The notes: generated by a model not told the origin, from the sequence alone. A stretch of 64,000 bases of DNA from Pisaster brevispinus (GCA_023634235.1 JAMKCF010000009.1:8308001-8372000); one strand, 5' to 3'; counted from the stretch's first letter, positions 36,701 through 51,700 are shown. Made by a program: numbers and translations.

Positions 36701-39700
36701 GACTAAGCAAGTCATTGTACCAGAAATCATTCAAATCTAACTCGCAAAATGACTTATTGTCAAGAAGGGCCAGCACAAGTGCTTCAAGTGTGGGTCAAAA
36801 AGGTAGCAGTTTCAAAAGTATTAAAGACTAGTTCATAATCAAAGCGAATGCAGTTGGAAAATAAAGCTGCCAGGCTGCAGCAATGCATGACCTTTGCTTG
36901 ACATTTGGGAATCTTTGATGAAGTCACAATGTACTTTACGACCCCGTTCAGAAGAACAGTGCTTTGAGTATAACCCAAAACAAAGAATTGATTCCCCTCA
37001 ACAACGACGACGGCAATAACGTTTATAACCATACCTGCCGATGTGGTCTCTAACATTCTTATAGCTGTGTGCCAAGTTTTGCTGCAAGTAATCTAACAGT
37101 CCTTGGAGAAGTTCAGGTATCCGCCATTCCTGTTGAGCAAAACCACCTTGCAGTATGTACAGCCAACTGGTGAGAAAACAAAGAAGTAATAACGGTACTC
37201 AATCACAGGAAGACAATGTTAGGACTAAATTTCAGGAAATACTTCTGAACAAATTCATCAATTCGTCTACTCAGGAATATATAAGGTCATTAGTGCAATT
37301 TGTATGGGTTTGATAACAATGCTTTTGCACATTTTGGAGTTCTTGGTAAATGGGGTTTATTGATCAAGTGCGGTCTTCAAAGCATTTGTTTGGCAAAAAG
37401 AAACACTCTGTTTCTAAGTAAAACATTTATTTGTTGATTTCAATTTATTTGTTTCAAATTTATATGCATTTTTTCATTTAATGACCGTTCATTATGAGTA
37501 TGAGATTGCAATTAATGAACATATAGCTCCGACAAATTACAGGACAGAAATGCTATTATATCACATGCTATGTGGGCTCATTACCAGTTTCTGCTATGGA
37601 ACCTTTCTATGTAGAGTCAATTTGTAGGTCCTTAGGAAATGTTTGGTACTTTGTGTGAATTGTTGGCCAAAATTCTCCATGCAAATTACTTCAGAACTAA
37701 GACTTTTCCATTTTGGGAATGCTGTGTAAGTTATGCTCAGTCACTGTATATTTCGTAACAATCAGCAAATGCATTCCTCACCTGTAGTGATTTTGTAAGA
37801 GTTACATTTTGGCTTTATCAGAAATGCAGCTGTGTAATAATTTTTTAGAAGGAGGAAACTGCACCCCACACAAACATTTGTACGGTGTTTTTCAGTTTCC
37901 AAAGGCACTAAAAAGAACACACAACAAAACACTTGAAATTGGCTGAAAAGATGCAAGTCTGTTTTATGAAAAAAATAAATAAACAAATCTGCAAACCTAA
38001 ATGTAGATACCAGAGAAAACTTTCAACAATTCCTGACACGATTCAGATCCACTAGTCTCCCACTTGTACCACAAACTGAACCAAATTATTTATATTCCCT
38101 TGCAAACAGTAGGCAGGGACAAGGGATCCCACATGAGATGGAATCTTACCTAGCTTCAAGGAATGAGCCCCCTTCCACATACGTTGGGAACTCCATGAGC
38201 GTTTCAAAGAGCCAGTGTAGCTTACGTGGATCTCTACTTTCACTCATCGTAGAGATGGCTGTACCCCAATCAAAGAGCGTCTCTACGGTCACCTGAGAGA
38301 GGGCGCTCTTCAGAATTGGACTCAGGAACTCCCACAATTGGGATGTCTGGAGGAAGAGAATATTGTTCATCAGGACGGTGTAACAATTCATCGGGTTGGT
38401 TTTTTTTCCCCGACAATCTTTAAAGGTCAGGGATATGGGTGTTTTTTTTTTTCCTATCAAAATAAAAAAATCATTCCCACATATAAAAATAGGGCCTGGG
38501 TCTCCAACTAGTGTGTTGTGGCCGAGCGACTTAGTGCATCGGACTCAAGTTCTGGTGGTTAAGTCATCAGGGTGTGGGTTTGAATCCCTGTCATGACACT
38601 TGTGTCCTTGAGCAAGACAGGTAACTAGAATTGCTTCTCTTCAACCGGGGTAAATGGGTACCTGTGATGGCAGAGATGGTTGTTGTAGTTGAGTTAGCTT
38701 GGTGCACTACATATTTGGCAGCACATGCTGTATACTCCGAGGGGGGAAATCAATAAATGGCCCAGTGACCAGGGGTGATAATGCTGCAGCGCCATGAGCA
38801 TCAACCAGTGAAGGATTTGAGCGTTTTTTATAAGAAGCCACTATTATTATTATTACAATTGTTATTTGAGGATGAAGACACCTTGAACCTCTTGGGAGTT
38901 GGGGGAGTGTCGTTAGAGAGAGTTTAGACTTTCTACTCTACCAAATAAAAGACCTTTCAAAATTTCACAAGAAAACAAATCTGTGAATTTTACAAACAGC
39001 CCAACAAATAAGAGAAAACATCAAGAAATAATGTTTGGTATTTGTAAGACATTTAAATGTAAATCTATAAAAAAAACCTGAATTACTTCAAAATTTGTAC
39101 TGCTCTTTCATAATTAAAAACTGTGTGATTGCAACCATTTCAAGTACAGGTTTAATTTAAGAAAATTATTGCAATCGGCCAGTGTTTGCTATATCTCAAC
39201 CATTCCCCTGTATTTTGTTCAAATAATGGGTCAGCTTTTCCCCCACATTATGCTTTGACGAAGGACAGCATAACACATACTCCGTTTACACAGTTCAAGT
39301 GTGTACTCAGCATGTAAACCGAATGCACACAAATACACCTGTGTAAACATTAACATCGAGTGTTACCACAGAAACCATCAACACTCGTCTAATTCAACCA
39401 CTTCAGGCTTCCCTCAGTAGCATAGAAACACTCTTTCAAACTTACTCATTGATTGTTTCAGAAGATGCAAGATGCAATGTCAGTTTAAGCAGTGATTTGA
39501 GACTAAAGGGAAAGTGTTCATGCTCCACACACACACAGAGTTACACACACACACACACACAGATTCTCTTTTTTGCATCCCTGTGGAGACATCTTTTGTT
39601 CTTTCCTTTGTCCCTGTAGTTAAGAACCTCCCGTAGACTTTGTACACAAAGTTCCTTGTGGAGCACCCCAGTCTTTAGAATTCCCCTCTGGAGACCTTTT

Positions 39701-42700
39701 GTGTTCCCTTTTCTGTTTTGCTCTTGGGTTCTCCATAAGGTAGTGGATATGAAATCAAAGCAACACGTGTTTCATTCTTACTGGGTCCAGCAGGGAGGCA
39801 AAGAACACTGGCACCTTAGTGGGATTTGAACCCTTGACCTAAACTTGCCTTTGTTCTCTCAAAAAATAGTAGATAGCTTAGTTGGTAGAGCCCTGGCACA
39901 TAAATCTTAAAGTCACAGGTTCAAATCTCGCTGCAGTAAACTTGTCTTTGTTCTCTCCCAAAAATTATTTATTTTTATTGAGTCAGTTCCCTTTACTCGT
40001 GGTTTCAGAACAGATGTTTTACAAACAACACTGCCAAGCATGCTGATGAAATTGCCAGCTAAATATTTAAATATTCACAAGAATTTGTGTAATTTTATAA
40101 GACAGCAGGAAAATGTAAATCTCTTTTGTTTTGCACCAATGAAAGATATGTACATTTTTACCCTGAGGAGTTGATGATATCAAATACTACTTATGATATA
40201 TAACTATTTATCTGCTGTTGCTGACAGTCCAAAGGAAAATGCTCTGTTTGCACTAATCAAAAACAAATTTTTTACAACTTCTTAAAGTTATTTTCCCAGG
40301 GATTTGCAAACAAAGGCTTTGGGGTGAAGTATTCTCACAGCTGAACAGGCTGAGCGAGGTTTCTCAGACAACTAAAACTGTTTCTGTTTGCTTGCAATTG
40401 TATGAGGGTAGACTATACACAAAATGAAAACATTTGACTAAAAAATGTATTAGGTAATAACTAAGTAGTGATTTTGTGGGGTCCTCTAAAGTAAGGCTGC
40501 ATTCCTACCTTGGTGAATCCCCAGTGCTTGCTGCCGCGTACTAGACCAGTCATAATCTCTGCCAGACACCGCTGGTCACTCTCCTGAGAGCTCTGAGCTA
40601 GACGGCTGAGATGAGGCTTAAATACTGGCAAGAAGGCATCTCCAAAATTACGGAACAGACCCTGTGTGCCAAAGACAAATGGACATGTCATCGTCGCGAT
40701 CACCTTAAATGTTGACATTGAAACCGGGGCCCAGTTTCATGGAGTTGCCTGAGCAGACAGTATTGCTTAACAATTTTAATGCTGAGCATTTTAAAATGTG
40801 CAGGATACGAGTCATAAATGGTACATGTGACATGGTATTTTGTCTGGTAACCATATTCTGGTAGGTCAAATTGTTACCTTTTTGTGCTTATTAAGCAGCT
40901 TCATGAAATTGGGCGCTAGATGTCTTGGACAAATCTGACCATGAACCTGAATCGAAGACCAGACCCAAAGGTCTCAGCCACAGATCAACTAAAGGTATTA
41001 TACAGGATTGGTAGAGCTGACAAAACAGACACAGACAGTGTTTGTTTTTGTGTGCACACATGAAAAAACGAACCTGTGAAAACTTGGGTTTATTCCTTGG
41101 TGTGAGTCAATGTTCAGCATGTAAACACATTGTCCTTACTTTTGGTTGTAACGACCGAAATCAGCTGTTGCGTTTGAGATTTTCAGACACTGTTTTCTCG
41201 AATATGACTTAATTTTAGAGATAAATATTTCACAGAAAAAAAATGGTTCTAGTATGAACTTAATAATCAGTAAGCTTTCAGACTAAAATTTAACAATGGT
41301 GTTTTTTATCCTTACCAATCCTGTATAATACCTTTAAATAATTGAGATACCTGCTTTAAATACAAACTGAGGGAGTTGAGTTTGACTTCCTGCAGGACTT
41401 TGGGTGTGTGTGGGGTAGGGCTGAGAAAGCACTGGGCATGCAGTGCTTCAAAACAGCTTCAACAAATGGAAAACCAAAGTTAATTGCTGAAATTATTGCA
41501 CAATGCTTTCTTAAAAACTGGTGGATCATTGTTTATCACAACAGTATCATTTCATAGGGTGCTGTTTCCGATGAATAAATAAAAAATAGCAAGAATAATT
41601 ATGTACCTTGAACAGGATGAATCTCTTTGTGCTGAATTTGTCTCTGCCTTTACGATCCTCTAAGGATAAAAACTCAATCAATTTCTTGACAAACTCTTCA
41701 CTGGAGAAACAGTCATGTACTGCTCTCTCATTCTGCAACGAGGGAGGAAAGCAAATGAAAGAGTTCAAAACTACAAATGGTCAGATGTTTGTCTACAACA
41801 GGGTAATTGTTTGACATGGTCAAGAAGAAATGACGGTGAAGAATGAAAAAGAAGATTAGGAAAGATTTTTAAAATAATGGATTAAGAGAAGCACAGAATA
41901 GTCACTTACTAATGGAACCGTTCCCCTTAAATCTTTTAAACAAAAACTTAACAATTGGTTGACCGACATTCTTGATCCCTAATGGAATTAAATGAATGCG
42001 GTACCCGCTGCTAATAAATATGAATTGAACTGGCCTCTAGCTCGTTGGTCTAGTGGCAAGACATGTGCTCTAGAATGAGTCCTATCAGAGTGATATGACT
42101 GTAGATTTTTTTTCACAGGACTTTTGATACTTGGCTTAAAACTCATATTAAATGTCTATGCTGTTCCAGTGAGAAGCAAAAAGAGCTGAAAGTGCACAAC
42201 GTGTACCTCAGAAAGCTCATCCCTGGTCCTGTCTAGTTTGGGTTGCTCACTGTCACCTGCATACACCTCCATGTCCCTTCAGTTACAAAAAGAAAGAAAT
42301 TATTTTATTCTCAAAATGTATTATAACATCGTATTCTGAGTTTGTGATGGTCTGTTTAGGTTGTGTGCATTGAGAGTTTGAAATAATGAAGTTTTGTGAG
42401 TGGAACAATGTATACAATAGAGCAACAGAAATAAAACATAAAACTAACTTGCCCCCAAACTGTTGAATAAACTCTTTAATTGTTTTAAAAAGGCATATCA
42501 TGTCTTTGACAAGAAAACTCCACAGTTTTACTGTTAATTTCATTAAGAAGTCATGGTATAAAATTGCCCAACTAGTTTAGATCCGACTACTAGTCTAATG
42601 TTCACAAGGCATGCCACTGCTTGTGTCCACCTTAAAAAAAATATATAAAAAAACATACACCAACTTCTCCTCTAGACTGGAATGCACCCCAGGACAGACA

Positions 42701-45700
42701 TGACATGCGTGCTACATGTACACTGCCCTCATGCAAGTGAAAATCATCGTTTCACTAGTACTACATGTAATGGTAACACCATAAGAGTGGGGACAGTAGA
42801 ACAAAGGAATACAAAAGGGACAATGCTGTGCTCACATTGGAATCCTTTGTATTTTTGTGTCCTCACATGTTTTCATGCGCTAAGTCTATGGAGAGTGTTA
42901 AGTAAGAGGGACAAAGGAAAGTCCTCACATAGATAGCAATAAATTTATACATGTAGTGATGATAAGAATGTATAAATTTGACAGTTTAGAGGTAACCAAC
43001 TATATTTGTGCTCTTGTCACATGAAACGTTGCTCATATTATTCTGTTGTGAAATCTTGTGAAAGAGGTCAAGGGTGAGAAGATAAAATAAAGAATCCTCA
43101 CTAAGATTTGTCGCAAGGAATAAAGAGGTTTTTGTTATTGCTTTTAAATTTTTTTTTTGGGGGGGGTCATGTGAAGAGGGCTTACATCACATAACATAGA
43201 GTCTGTGAACCTTGCTTACTTTGGCCAGGTGTAAAAACTCCAATGTGTCTTCTCTACAAAGACACATGCGTCCCACTCCTCCTGGGTTTGGGGTAATTTG
43301 GAGGAGTTGAAATGATGCCAGGCATTGTCTGGTCTGACCCCTGGGGTTATCTTTGCCGGTGGGCTGCTACCAGATACCTTGTAGGGGTCTAATGGAATCA
43401 TCTTGTGAGGGCGTTTTAGGACCTTCAAGATGGCACCAACTGCTGCAATAGCCACCTATGGGGAGATAGAAAAAACACTGCATCATTAGTTCAGTCTCTG
43501 CATCACGTCTTAAATAAATTGATGTCGTTTGACACAAGCGAGACAGTCTGAAAGTTTAACTTTGTCTCTGCTTGGTACAAATGATTGATGCCCCTGAACC
43601 ACATGGGTTTTGATTTTTCATTGGATTTACAGACTCTTTCTATCCCCACAAATGCTGGACTAGAGTAGAGGGCCTGGGTCTCCCCCATGGGTCCAGAGAA
43701 TGGCGCCCTCTGAGTCTGCTGATGTTACACTGCAGAGAATTAACAGACTCTCTACACCGCCACACATACAGAACTAGAGTAGAGGGTCTGTGTTTCCCTG
43801 TGGGTCCAGAGAATAACACTCTCCGAGCCTGCTGATGTTACACTGTAGAGAATTGCAAAAAAAAGTTAATGACCTGAGGTTTTGATCCTAGCAGAATCTT
43901 TCTCCTCAACGAGAAAGACTCTGCTCGGGTCGAAATGTCAGGCCATTAACCATACACCATAGGTCCTTTTGGTTGGTAAACAGTTTGCATCAGCTAATTT
44001 TATTCTCTCACTGTGGACACACTCTCTACACTGCCACAAATACAGAACAAGAGAATAGGGCCTGGGTCTCCTTTCTTGATAGTAAAAAAATATCACCACA
44101 AGTACACCAGTCATCAGTCATTTGATAAAAGTTGATGTTTAAGTCAGTCTCCATGGGTTTACGTATTAACAAATTCAAACACCATTTAGTGTCACAAAGC
44201 AACCTGTTTGATTCTGTTTGATGTCTGGGACATATTTCATAAAGCCTGTAAGCAGAAAAACTTGCGAAGCACAGAAAAACCATGCTTAGCAGAATCAGGG
44301 TACCAGCCAAAATACCAAAAAGTTAACATTGATGCAACAGGTTCACAACTCACTTTTTGCTTAGCAGAAAAATTTGCTAAGCAGTACACTCTGCTTAGCA
44401 GCTTTATGAAATTGGGCCCAGGTCCCAAAGGCGAGGATGATCAGTTTGGGACAGAAAGAGATTTTTACGCACAGGGACCCAATAAATTGTCTGCTTGTTT
44501 GTTGATCATACCTTGCGTACATGTAGAGTCTCATCAACTAGGAAGTTTACAAACAATCGGACGACTGGTGTAGGGGGTGGGGTGTCATGTCGCAGCAGGA
44601 GCTTCAACATGCCCGTCGCCATCTGAGAAAACTTCCATCGTCTGGAAAAACCAAGAAAAAATATTCAACATATCCTTTCCCAACATAAAGTAAGCAGACA
44701 CTTTTTGTAAATTGTTTGTAAAGACAGTGCTACTTCTGGTTACTACCAAAAAAATTGTGGATACACACGATGTGCGGAAACGTTCAGCTTATTTTGTCCT
44801 ACTGCTTTTAATATATTAGCAATGTTCTCCTGAAGGGAGTGCACATCTACCATTAAGTGTTTTTCGGGTGCATCTTTCTGTCATCAGAATCCAAACCCTC
44901 GCAAGGACTCTGTACCTTTTCTATTCTTATCAGGTAAATGTACTTGGAATGTACTTACAGGTTGCCGTGTTCCACCAACTCAACTAACATCGTGCACATG
45001 TTGGTGTAGATACTGCAATGAACCGAGAAACCATTTGCTAATTAATGCATGATAAGTACAAGCCAAGTTTTAATGTATCTATTATCACACAGAGCCATTT
45101 CACTGACAGTTCTAATGGGTTAACTAAGCACACATTAAATACACCATACGGAAACATTATTAATTTAGCCACAAATACCCAATGAAAGCCTGTTTCATAC
45201 TTCCTTCCAAATTTGACTGTGAAGCGATTTTGACACCACAACTCTGTTTTCGCTGCGAATACTTGGGTTCGAATCCCACCAGAGTGATATGAGTGAGAAT
45301 TTCTTTCTGCAGGACTACTAAAAAGACTCAGAGAATACAGTGCTCATCAGACTATGGTAAAAACCCAAACTATTATTACACAGAACTTGTTTTGTGAAAA
45401 AGGGGTCCAGCTCAGATAATTTGTTGCCAATCTGACAAACTGATGAATAGGTAATAGTAGTGTGCTTATTAGTTGGCTTGTCAGATTTGCAGTGATGTGC
45501 TGTGACAAAACAACTGTTGACTGTTACATTCCAGACTGACTTGCCCTTTACAAAAAAAAAACCATTCACGTAAAAAACAGATACTCCTCCTATATACCTT
45601 AGATTTTTCTCATTTAGCACATTCAACTTGACGACTGCCTGTTCCATTTCTTCTGCAGTGGGTGAGGCAATATCTGTCGAGGGGCAACCAGACTTCAGAA

Positions 45701-48700
45701 GCTCTCCAGCCACATCTATACATCCTTGAGACACCTGTTCACAAAATGGAGTAATCCTCAAATCAAGATATTGATCAAGGGAACTAAAATGCTAGCACCA
45801 TTTCCTAAATTGGTTCTAGCATCTTAAAAGAACTAATCCTTGTTTCTGAGGGATCTGGTGGTTTCCCCAAATAAATAAATGTTTCTTCATTGTTTCTTGA
45901 AAGACATGATTGCCAAGTTCCATAACCAGAAATAAATAATTAGAAAAATACCGCCTCCCCTCCCCATATAAGTACCACTGTCTTCCATAAACATCCACGG
46001 TTCTCCCTTGTGGAATGCCATTGATGGAGTACTCAAATGCCAGCTGTCAGCAGACTGTCATAACCACTTGACATTGCATGACATGTTTTTCCACAATTTT
46101 GGGGGGATAGGCTTATGGCGGAACAACTTCAGACTTTCCTCAATTTTTTGCCGACGACTGAGCGATTGACGATTATATACACCCCGACTTTCCAGTGTGT
46201 AGCATGCATAGGCAGGCACCTACTGTGACTTGCTTCGTTTCACCCGCACAAAGAGTGACAATAGGTTCTGGAAAATACCCCCTTCTAACCACACCCCCCT
46301 TACCGTGTGAGTTATAGCCACTGTGTCGTACACCCTGTGAATCTTGATTACAATCCCGTCAATCACTTTCATGATTGACAGCTTCTCTGAGTGGCCAGCT
46401 TGTACCAACGTCGTCCAGCATCTCTGCAACAGTTCCCAGTCATGAACACATGCCAAGGTCCCCATACTCTGAGCATGCAGTATATGCAGTGCACCCTGAG
46501 CAGATGGATAAGAACAAAGTAAGAGGAGAAATCTTGACACTAATCTTGCAGTAATGCCATGTGATCAAATCTCTTGTGAGCTGTGGTGAATCTCTTATTG
46601 GTAGTAGCAGTATTTTTATTCGGCCAAGATTTCTACAAACATACAACAACAACAAAACAAAACTAAAATATCTTTACTCTTTAAGTCTTAAGATAACTGG
46701 AACAATAATGAACCAAAATGCATTACTGATGTTGGAATGAAACAGTAACACTGAACGATCAAGGCAAGAATAACTAATGGAATCAGATGACAAGACGAGC
46801 TCATTCTATGTTGGTCAGGATTAATAAAAACTAACCACTCAGTCTCAAAAGCACACTCTTTCAATCTTAAAATGGGAAATTAATCTTTAACCACTTCACT
46901 TGGGTACGTTAACAAAATTTAATGAATAAATACTAGGGTGAGGTAAAACTCGCCTTCTGGGACATGAGACCTGACACATGGGTTTTAAGGCTCCCTTTAT
47001 GACTTCCCCTCAAAAAGTTAAGATTAAGATTAAGATTCAAAATATAACTGGAGACATGCCCTCAAGGACTTGAGGACTTGCCCTCATTGAGTTGGAGGTA
47101 CGAGGGACTTGAGCACTTGCCCTCATTGAGTTGGATGTACAAGGGACTCGGAGACTTGCCCTCATTGAGTTGGAGGTACGAGGGACTTGAGGACTTGCCC
47201 TTATTGAGTTGGAAGTACAAGGGACTTGGTGACTTGCCCTTATTAAGTTGGCGGCACAAGGGACTTGAGGACTTGCCCTCATTGAGTTGGAAGTACAAGG
47301 GACTTGGAGACTTGCTCTCATTGAGTTGGAAGTACGAGGGACTTGGAGACTTGTTATTACAAGCTGGGGTTGAGAGAGTCAGATCCAGATCATGACTTAC
47401 CTTGAAGGTGTGATGTGAAATGTTTTCATCTTCCTTCAGCTGATCAAGAACCTTAGGGATGATGTCGTAACGACTGTACATCAAACGATCTATGCTGGAG
47501 AATAAGACACTCTGGGCGGCCTTACGAACCTAAGCAAGAAAGATCACGAATCATGACATTTAGTGACAGTGAAACAATGTTGTATCAATGTTTGCCTCTC
47601 TATATATGAATTTATAGTTAATACGATGAGTGGGGTAACATTTATCCAGCTCAATATTTCTAAAAATTAAATATACATATATAATATTAGTAGGGGAGAT
47701 GGCCTTAGCTTTTGATCCAAACCGGACCTTCGTCAGAGGCATAAACAAGAACAAAAACAAACATATCCATTTATAGCAAAAAGAGGAGCAAAGGATTAAG
47801 GGAGAGTATCCAGAAAAAAGCAAGAAAATATAGCCAATCAGAGTTATAAATTTACAAACAATGGGGTGGCTAAGAACCAATCAGAGTGAAGAAGTGAGGA
47901 CAAAGGATGGTCAGTGTGAAAGGGTGCATCACTGGACCTCAAAGGTGGTACCGCGTTGTAGGCGTTACAATGCGGGAAGCATGAAAGGGTAGGATTTGAG
48001 GGCAAGCTGCATAAGATAAAGCAACTAACAATAGGAGGCAAGATATATAAAAAAAGCAAAATTGACAATTTCCAGTCATCATTTCCTCCAACATCAGGGC
48101 ATTTCAAGTGGGAATATCCCCCATGAGGATTGGTGCTGGAACCATCTTTGCATTCAGTGAGCTCTGGATAACTTACTTGACATATCTGAATTTAAATTAA
48201 TTCAAAATTGCAAGCCTCAATCCAGACCTCCGAGGAACAAATGTGACTAAGAAGGCTGGAATGGACCCCTTTGAAACTGTCAAACCTGGAATTTCTTCTT
48301 TTGAGAGTGCAAGGCAACGCTCATTTTACAAAGGGCACCGTCTTTGGAAAATCCCTGGACAAGTCTATAGGGCACCAAGGCCCAAACCAGGGGCAACAGA
48401 GGACACGATCTTCACCGCCTCAGTGTAATTCCAATCCTGAGCTGTAAGACAGAGATAAAAAAGGAAGCCAACTCACCACACTGTATCTACTCATGGACAA
48501 CGTGGTCAGGTCATGCGCAACGATCTGATCAATCTCTGTGTACACCACCTGTCTAAGTTGCTGCTGGAGTCTCTGCTCATGCTGGAGATGTATCCGGTCA
48601 ACCTGCAACGCTCGCATCAGGGTTTTGTTGCCATGTAACTATCACAACCAAAACAGCATCACATGAATCATGACAAAATGGCGATGTGACTAGAGCTGTA

Positions 48701-51700
48701 CACAACAATATGTCAGCTCCATCTCCTGACAGTGGACAGAGCATAATGTGTTTGAGTCCACTGTGGTACAAACCACACAAACTCAAAGGAGAGATTATAT
48801 CTGCATGGACTTACTGCAAAACTTTACCTTAATTTTCATATTTGTATTAACCAAAAAGGTCATTTAACTCAAACAGAAAATAATCAAACACTACAGATAA
48901 AGTATTTTCCAGTAGACAAATATCATGTTTTTCCTAGCAAAATGAATATTTCTAAGAAAAATGTTTTACCAATAACCTTAAAAGATGTGTGCTGTGCTAC
49001 TTGTTCCATACACCGTGTAAAAGTTTGTAATTAATAAATAATGAAACAGCTCAAAATGTACCTGTTACTTTATTTTAAAAAGTGCTCTTTGGGAATGCTC
49101 ACAAAACAGGCCTGAGCTTAACAAGGTTTTATCAGGGACACATCAGAGCTTGTTGGTCTCCCAAGGCATCTGCCTTATCAATGGTACAGTGTTTAAATAT
49201 TCGCTACCTTATGGAGACTGGCGATAAATGGAACAAAAAGGTCTCCACAGGGGATTTCTAAAGAGAGGGATGTTCCACAACAAATGGTCCACTCAGATGG
49301 TTTACCAGGTCCACCAGCCCTTCAAGTCACCTGCTTGGTCCACTCAGATGGTTTACCAGGTTTATCAGACCTTCAAACCACCTGCTTGGTCCACTCAGAT
49401 GGTTTACCAGGTCCACCAGCCCTTCAAACCACCTGCTTGGTCCACTCAGATGGTTTACCAGGTCCACCAGCCCTTCAAGTCACCTGCTTGGTCCACTCAG
49501 ATGGTTTACCAGGTCCATCAGACCTTCAAGCCACCTGCTTGGTCCACTCAGATGGTTTACCAGGTCCATCAGACCTTCAAACCACCTGCTTGGTCCACTC
49601 AGATGGTTTACCAGGTCCATCAGACCTTCAAGCCACCTGCTTGGTCCACTCAGATGGTTTACCAGGTTTATCAGACCTTCAAACCACCTGCTTGGTCCAC
49701 TCAGATGGTTTACCAGGTCCACCAGCCCTTCAAACCACCTGCTTGGTCCACTCAGATGGTTTACCAGGTTTATCAGACCTTCAAGCCACCTGCTTGGTCC
49801 ACTCAGATGGTTTACCAGGTCCATCAACCATTCAAACCACCTGCTTGGTCCACTCAGATGGTTTACCAGGTCCATCAACCATTCAAGCCACCTGCTTGGT
49901 CCACTCAGATGGTTTACCAGGTCCACCAGCCCTTCAAGCCACCTGCTTGGTCCACTCAGATGGTTTACCAGGTCCATCAGACCTTCAAGCCACCTGCTTG
50001 GTCCACTCAGATGGTTTACCAGGTCCATCAGCCCTTCAAGCCACCTGCTTGGTCCACTCAGATGGTTTACCAGGTCCATCAACCCTTCAAACCACCTGCT
50101 TGGTCCACTCAGATGGTTTACCAGGTCCATCAACCATTCAAACCACCTGCTTGGTCCACTCAGATGGTTTACCAGGTCCATCAACCATTCAAACCACCTG
50201 CTTGGTCCACTCAGATGGTTTACCAGGTCCATCAACCATTCAAACCACCTGCTTGGTCCACTCAGATGGTTTACCAGGTCCGTCAGACCTTCAAGCCACA
50301 AGCTAGGTCCACTCAGATGGTGTGTCATTCTTAGTTACCTTGTCTCCCATAGCTTTCTTGACCATCTTGAAGTTCTTCCAGCGACTATCAAAGTTGTTCT
50401 TGAAAGTGCCAGTGTACCACAACAGGGTGTTTTGAATCTATTTTAATGACAAAAAGAAAAGTAATTTAAATCTCACTGAAAAAAGGTGTTTCATATCTTA
50501 TCATGAATCTCTAGAACAAACTTAGGCTGGCGACCACATGCAAATTTCTGGGACTCGACATATCCACCCGAACATTCCATTGTGTATGTGTAGCGTGCAC
50601 AGGTATACACCTACCATGCTACACTAACCCGTATCAAGAGAGGCAGAAGGACAGAAGTACTGGAACTCATGCTCGTAATTTCCCTTTTCCCTGAAGTTAT
50701 TATGCAATCCTGATTCCAGACTGTTATCCCCTTGTTACACAAATTTTGCATAAAAAATGAACAGGCTGCCACCTTTGTTTATAAATTTATTCGGCTTAAT
50801 GGGAGGTAAAGCCGAGCACTTGGAGATTCCTGCAAACCATGGTAGATTATCAACCTTGGCTCATGGCCGGGGCTCTTCGATTCACAGCAAGTGCATACTC
50901 ATAATTCTCTTATGACAACCAAAAATTCTGTTGCTTATTTTGAGAACCTTTGTTGCCTTTCCTTTGACAAGTCAGGACTTCATAGCGGCAACGATATTTT
51001 CAAAGTAAAAAAAAAAATTCTTGAAACAATTCTGAAAAATAAGACTGGGCATCGGCAGGGAAAAAAAGTTTCGAAATACCAACATGGAAGTTGTAAAGCC
51101 ACCTGATCTTCAACTAACCACACCAATCCCATAACATCACCAATCCTCTACAGTGTATCTTACCTTACAGATAAGCTGAAGGGCTTTAGTGTCATCCTCG
51201 CCTGTAGCCAAGATGTGTTCCAACAGATTGTGAATCATACGTATAACCTCTTCCCTAGTGTCGGTGAAAGCCTTGGTAAGTTCTGACGTTCCCAACTGAA
51301 GCTGAACTGGCACCTTTTGCTCCATTACACTTTCAACTCTGTTGTAAATCAAAATCAAATTATTCAAACAAATTTGAAACAAAAGTTTTATTGCAATTTA
51401 AAAATAGGTTGTAATTTGTATGAGCTTTTTAAAGTAAATCTCTATCTTTTTGCTCATACTTCTGAATCGTGCACAACCCCACAGACTGGTCTGTTGATAT
51501 CTCTCTGGGGCTGACCCAGAAACCTTGATAAACCATTCACTCTGTCTGAGACTCATAAAGCCGCAAATACCACATACTTTTTAATCTTTTTAATCTACCA
51601 TCGATGTCTGGCATAATATTACCTACCAGTTCTACCCGAAGTTCCCTTTGGAAGCTAACCCACTGAGGAGGAACACAGACCAAAGTTTGGATCTAGTTTA

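Noticed and set aside
49228..50334. Long open frames (up to 368 codons) on both strands that look like a repeat protein
   Set aside because: They are an intronic 51 bp minisatellite with a unit divisible by three. Exon 12's own frame reaches a stop within nine codons after its donor, and no promoter or start context supports a separate gene.
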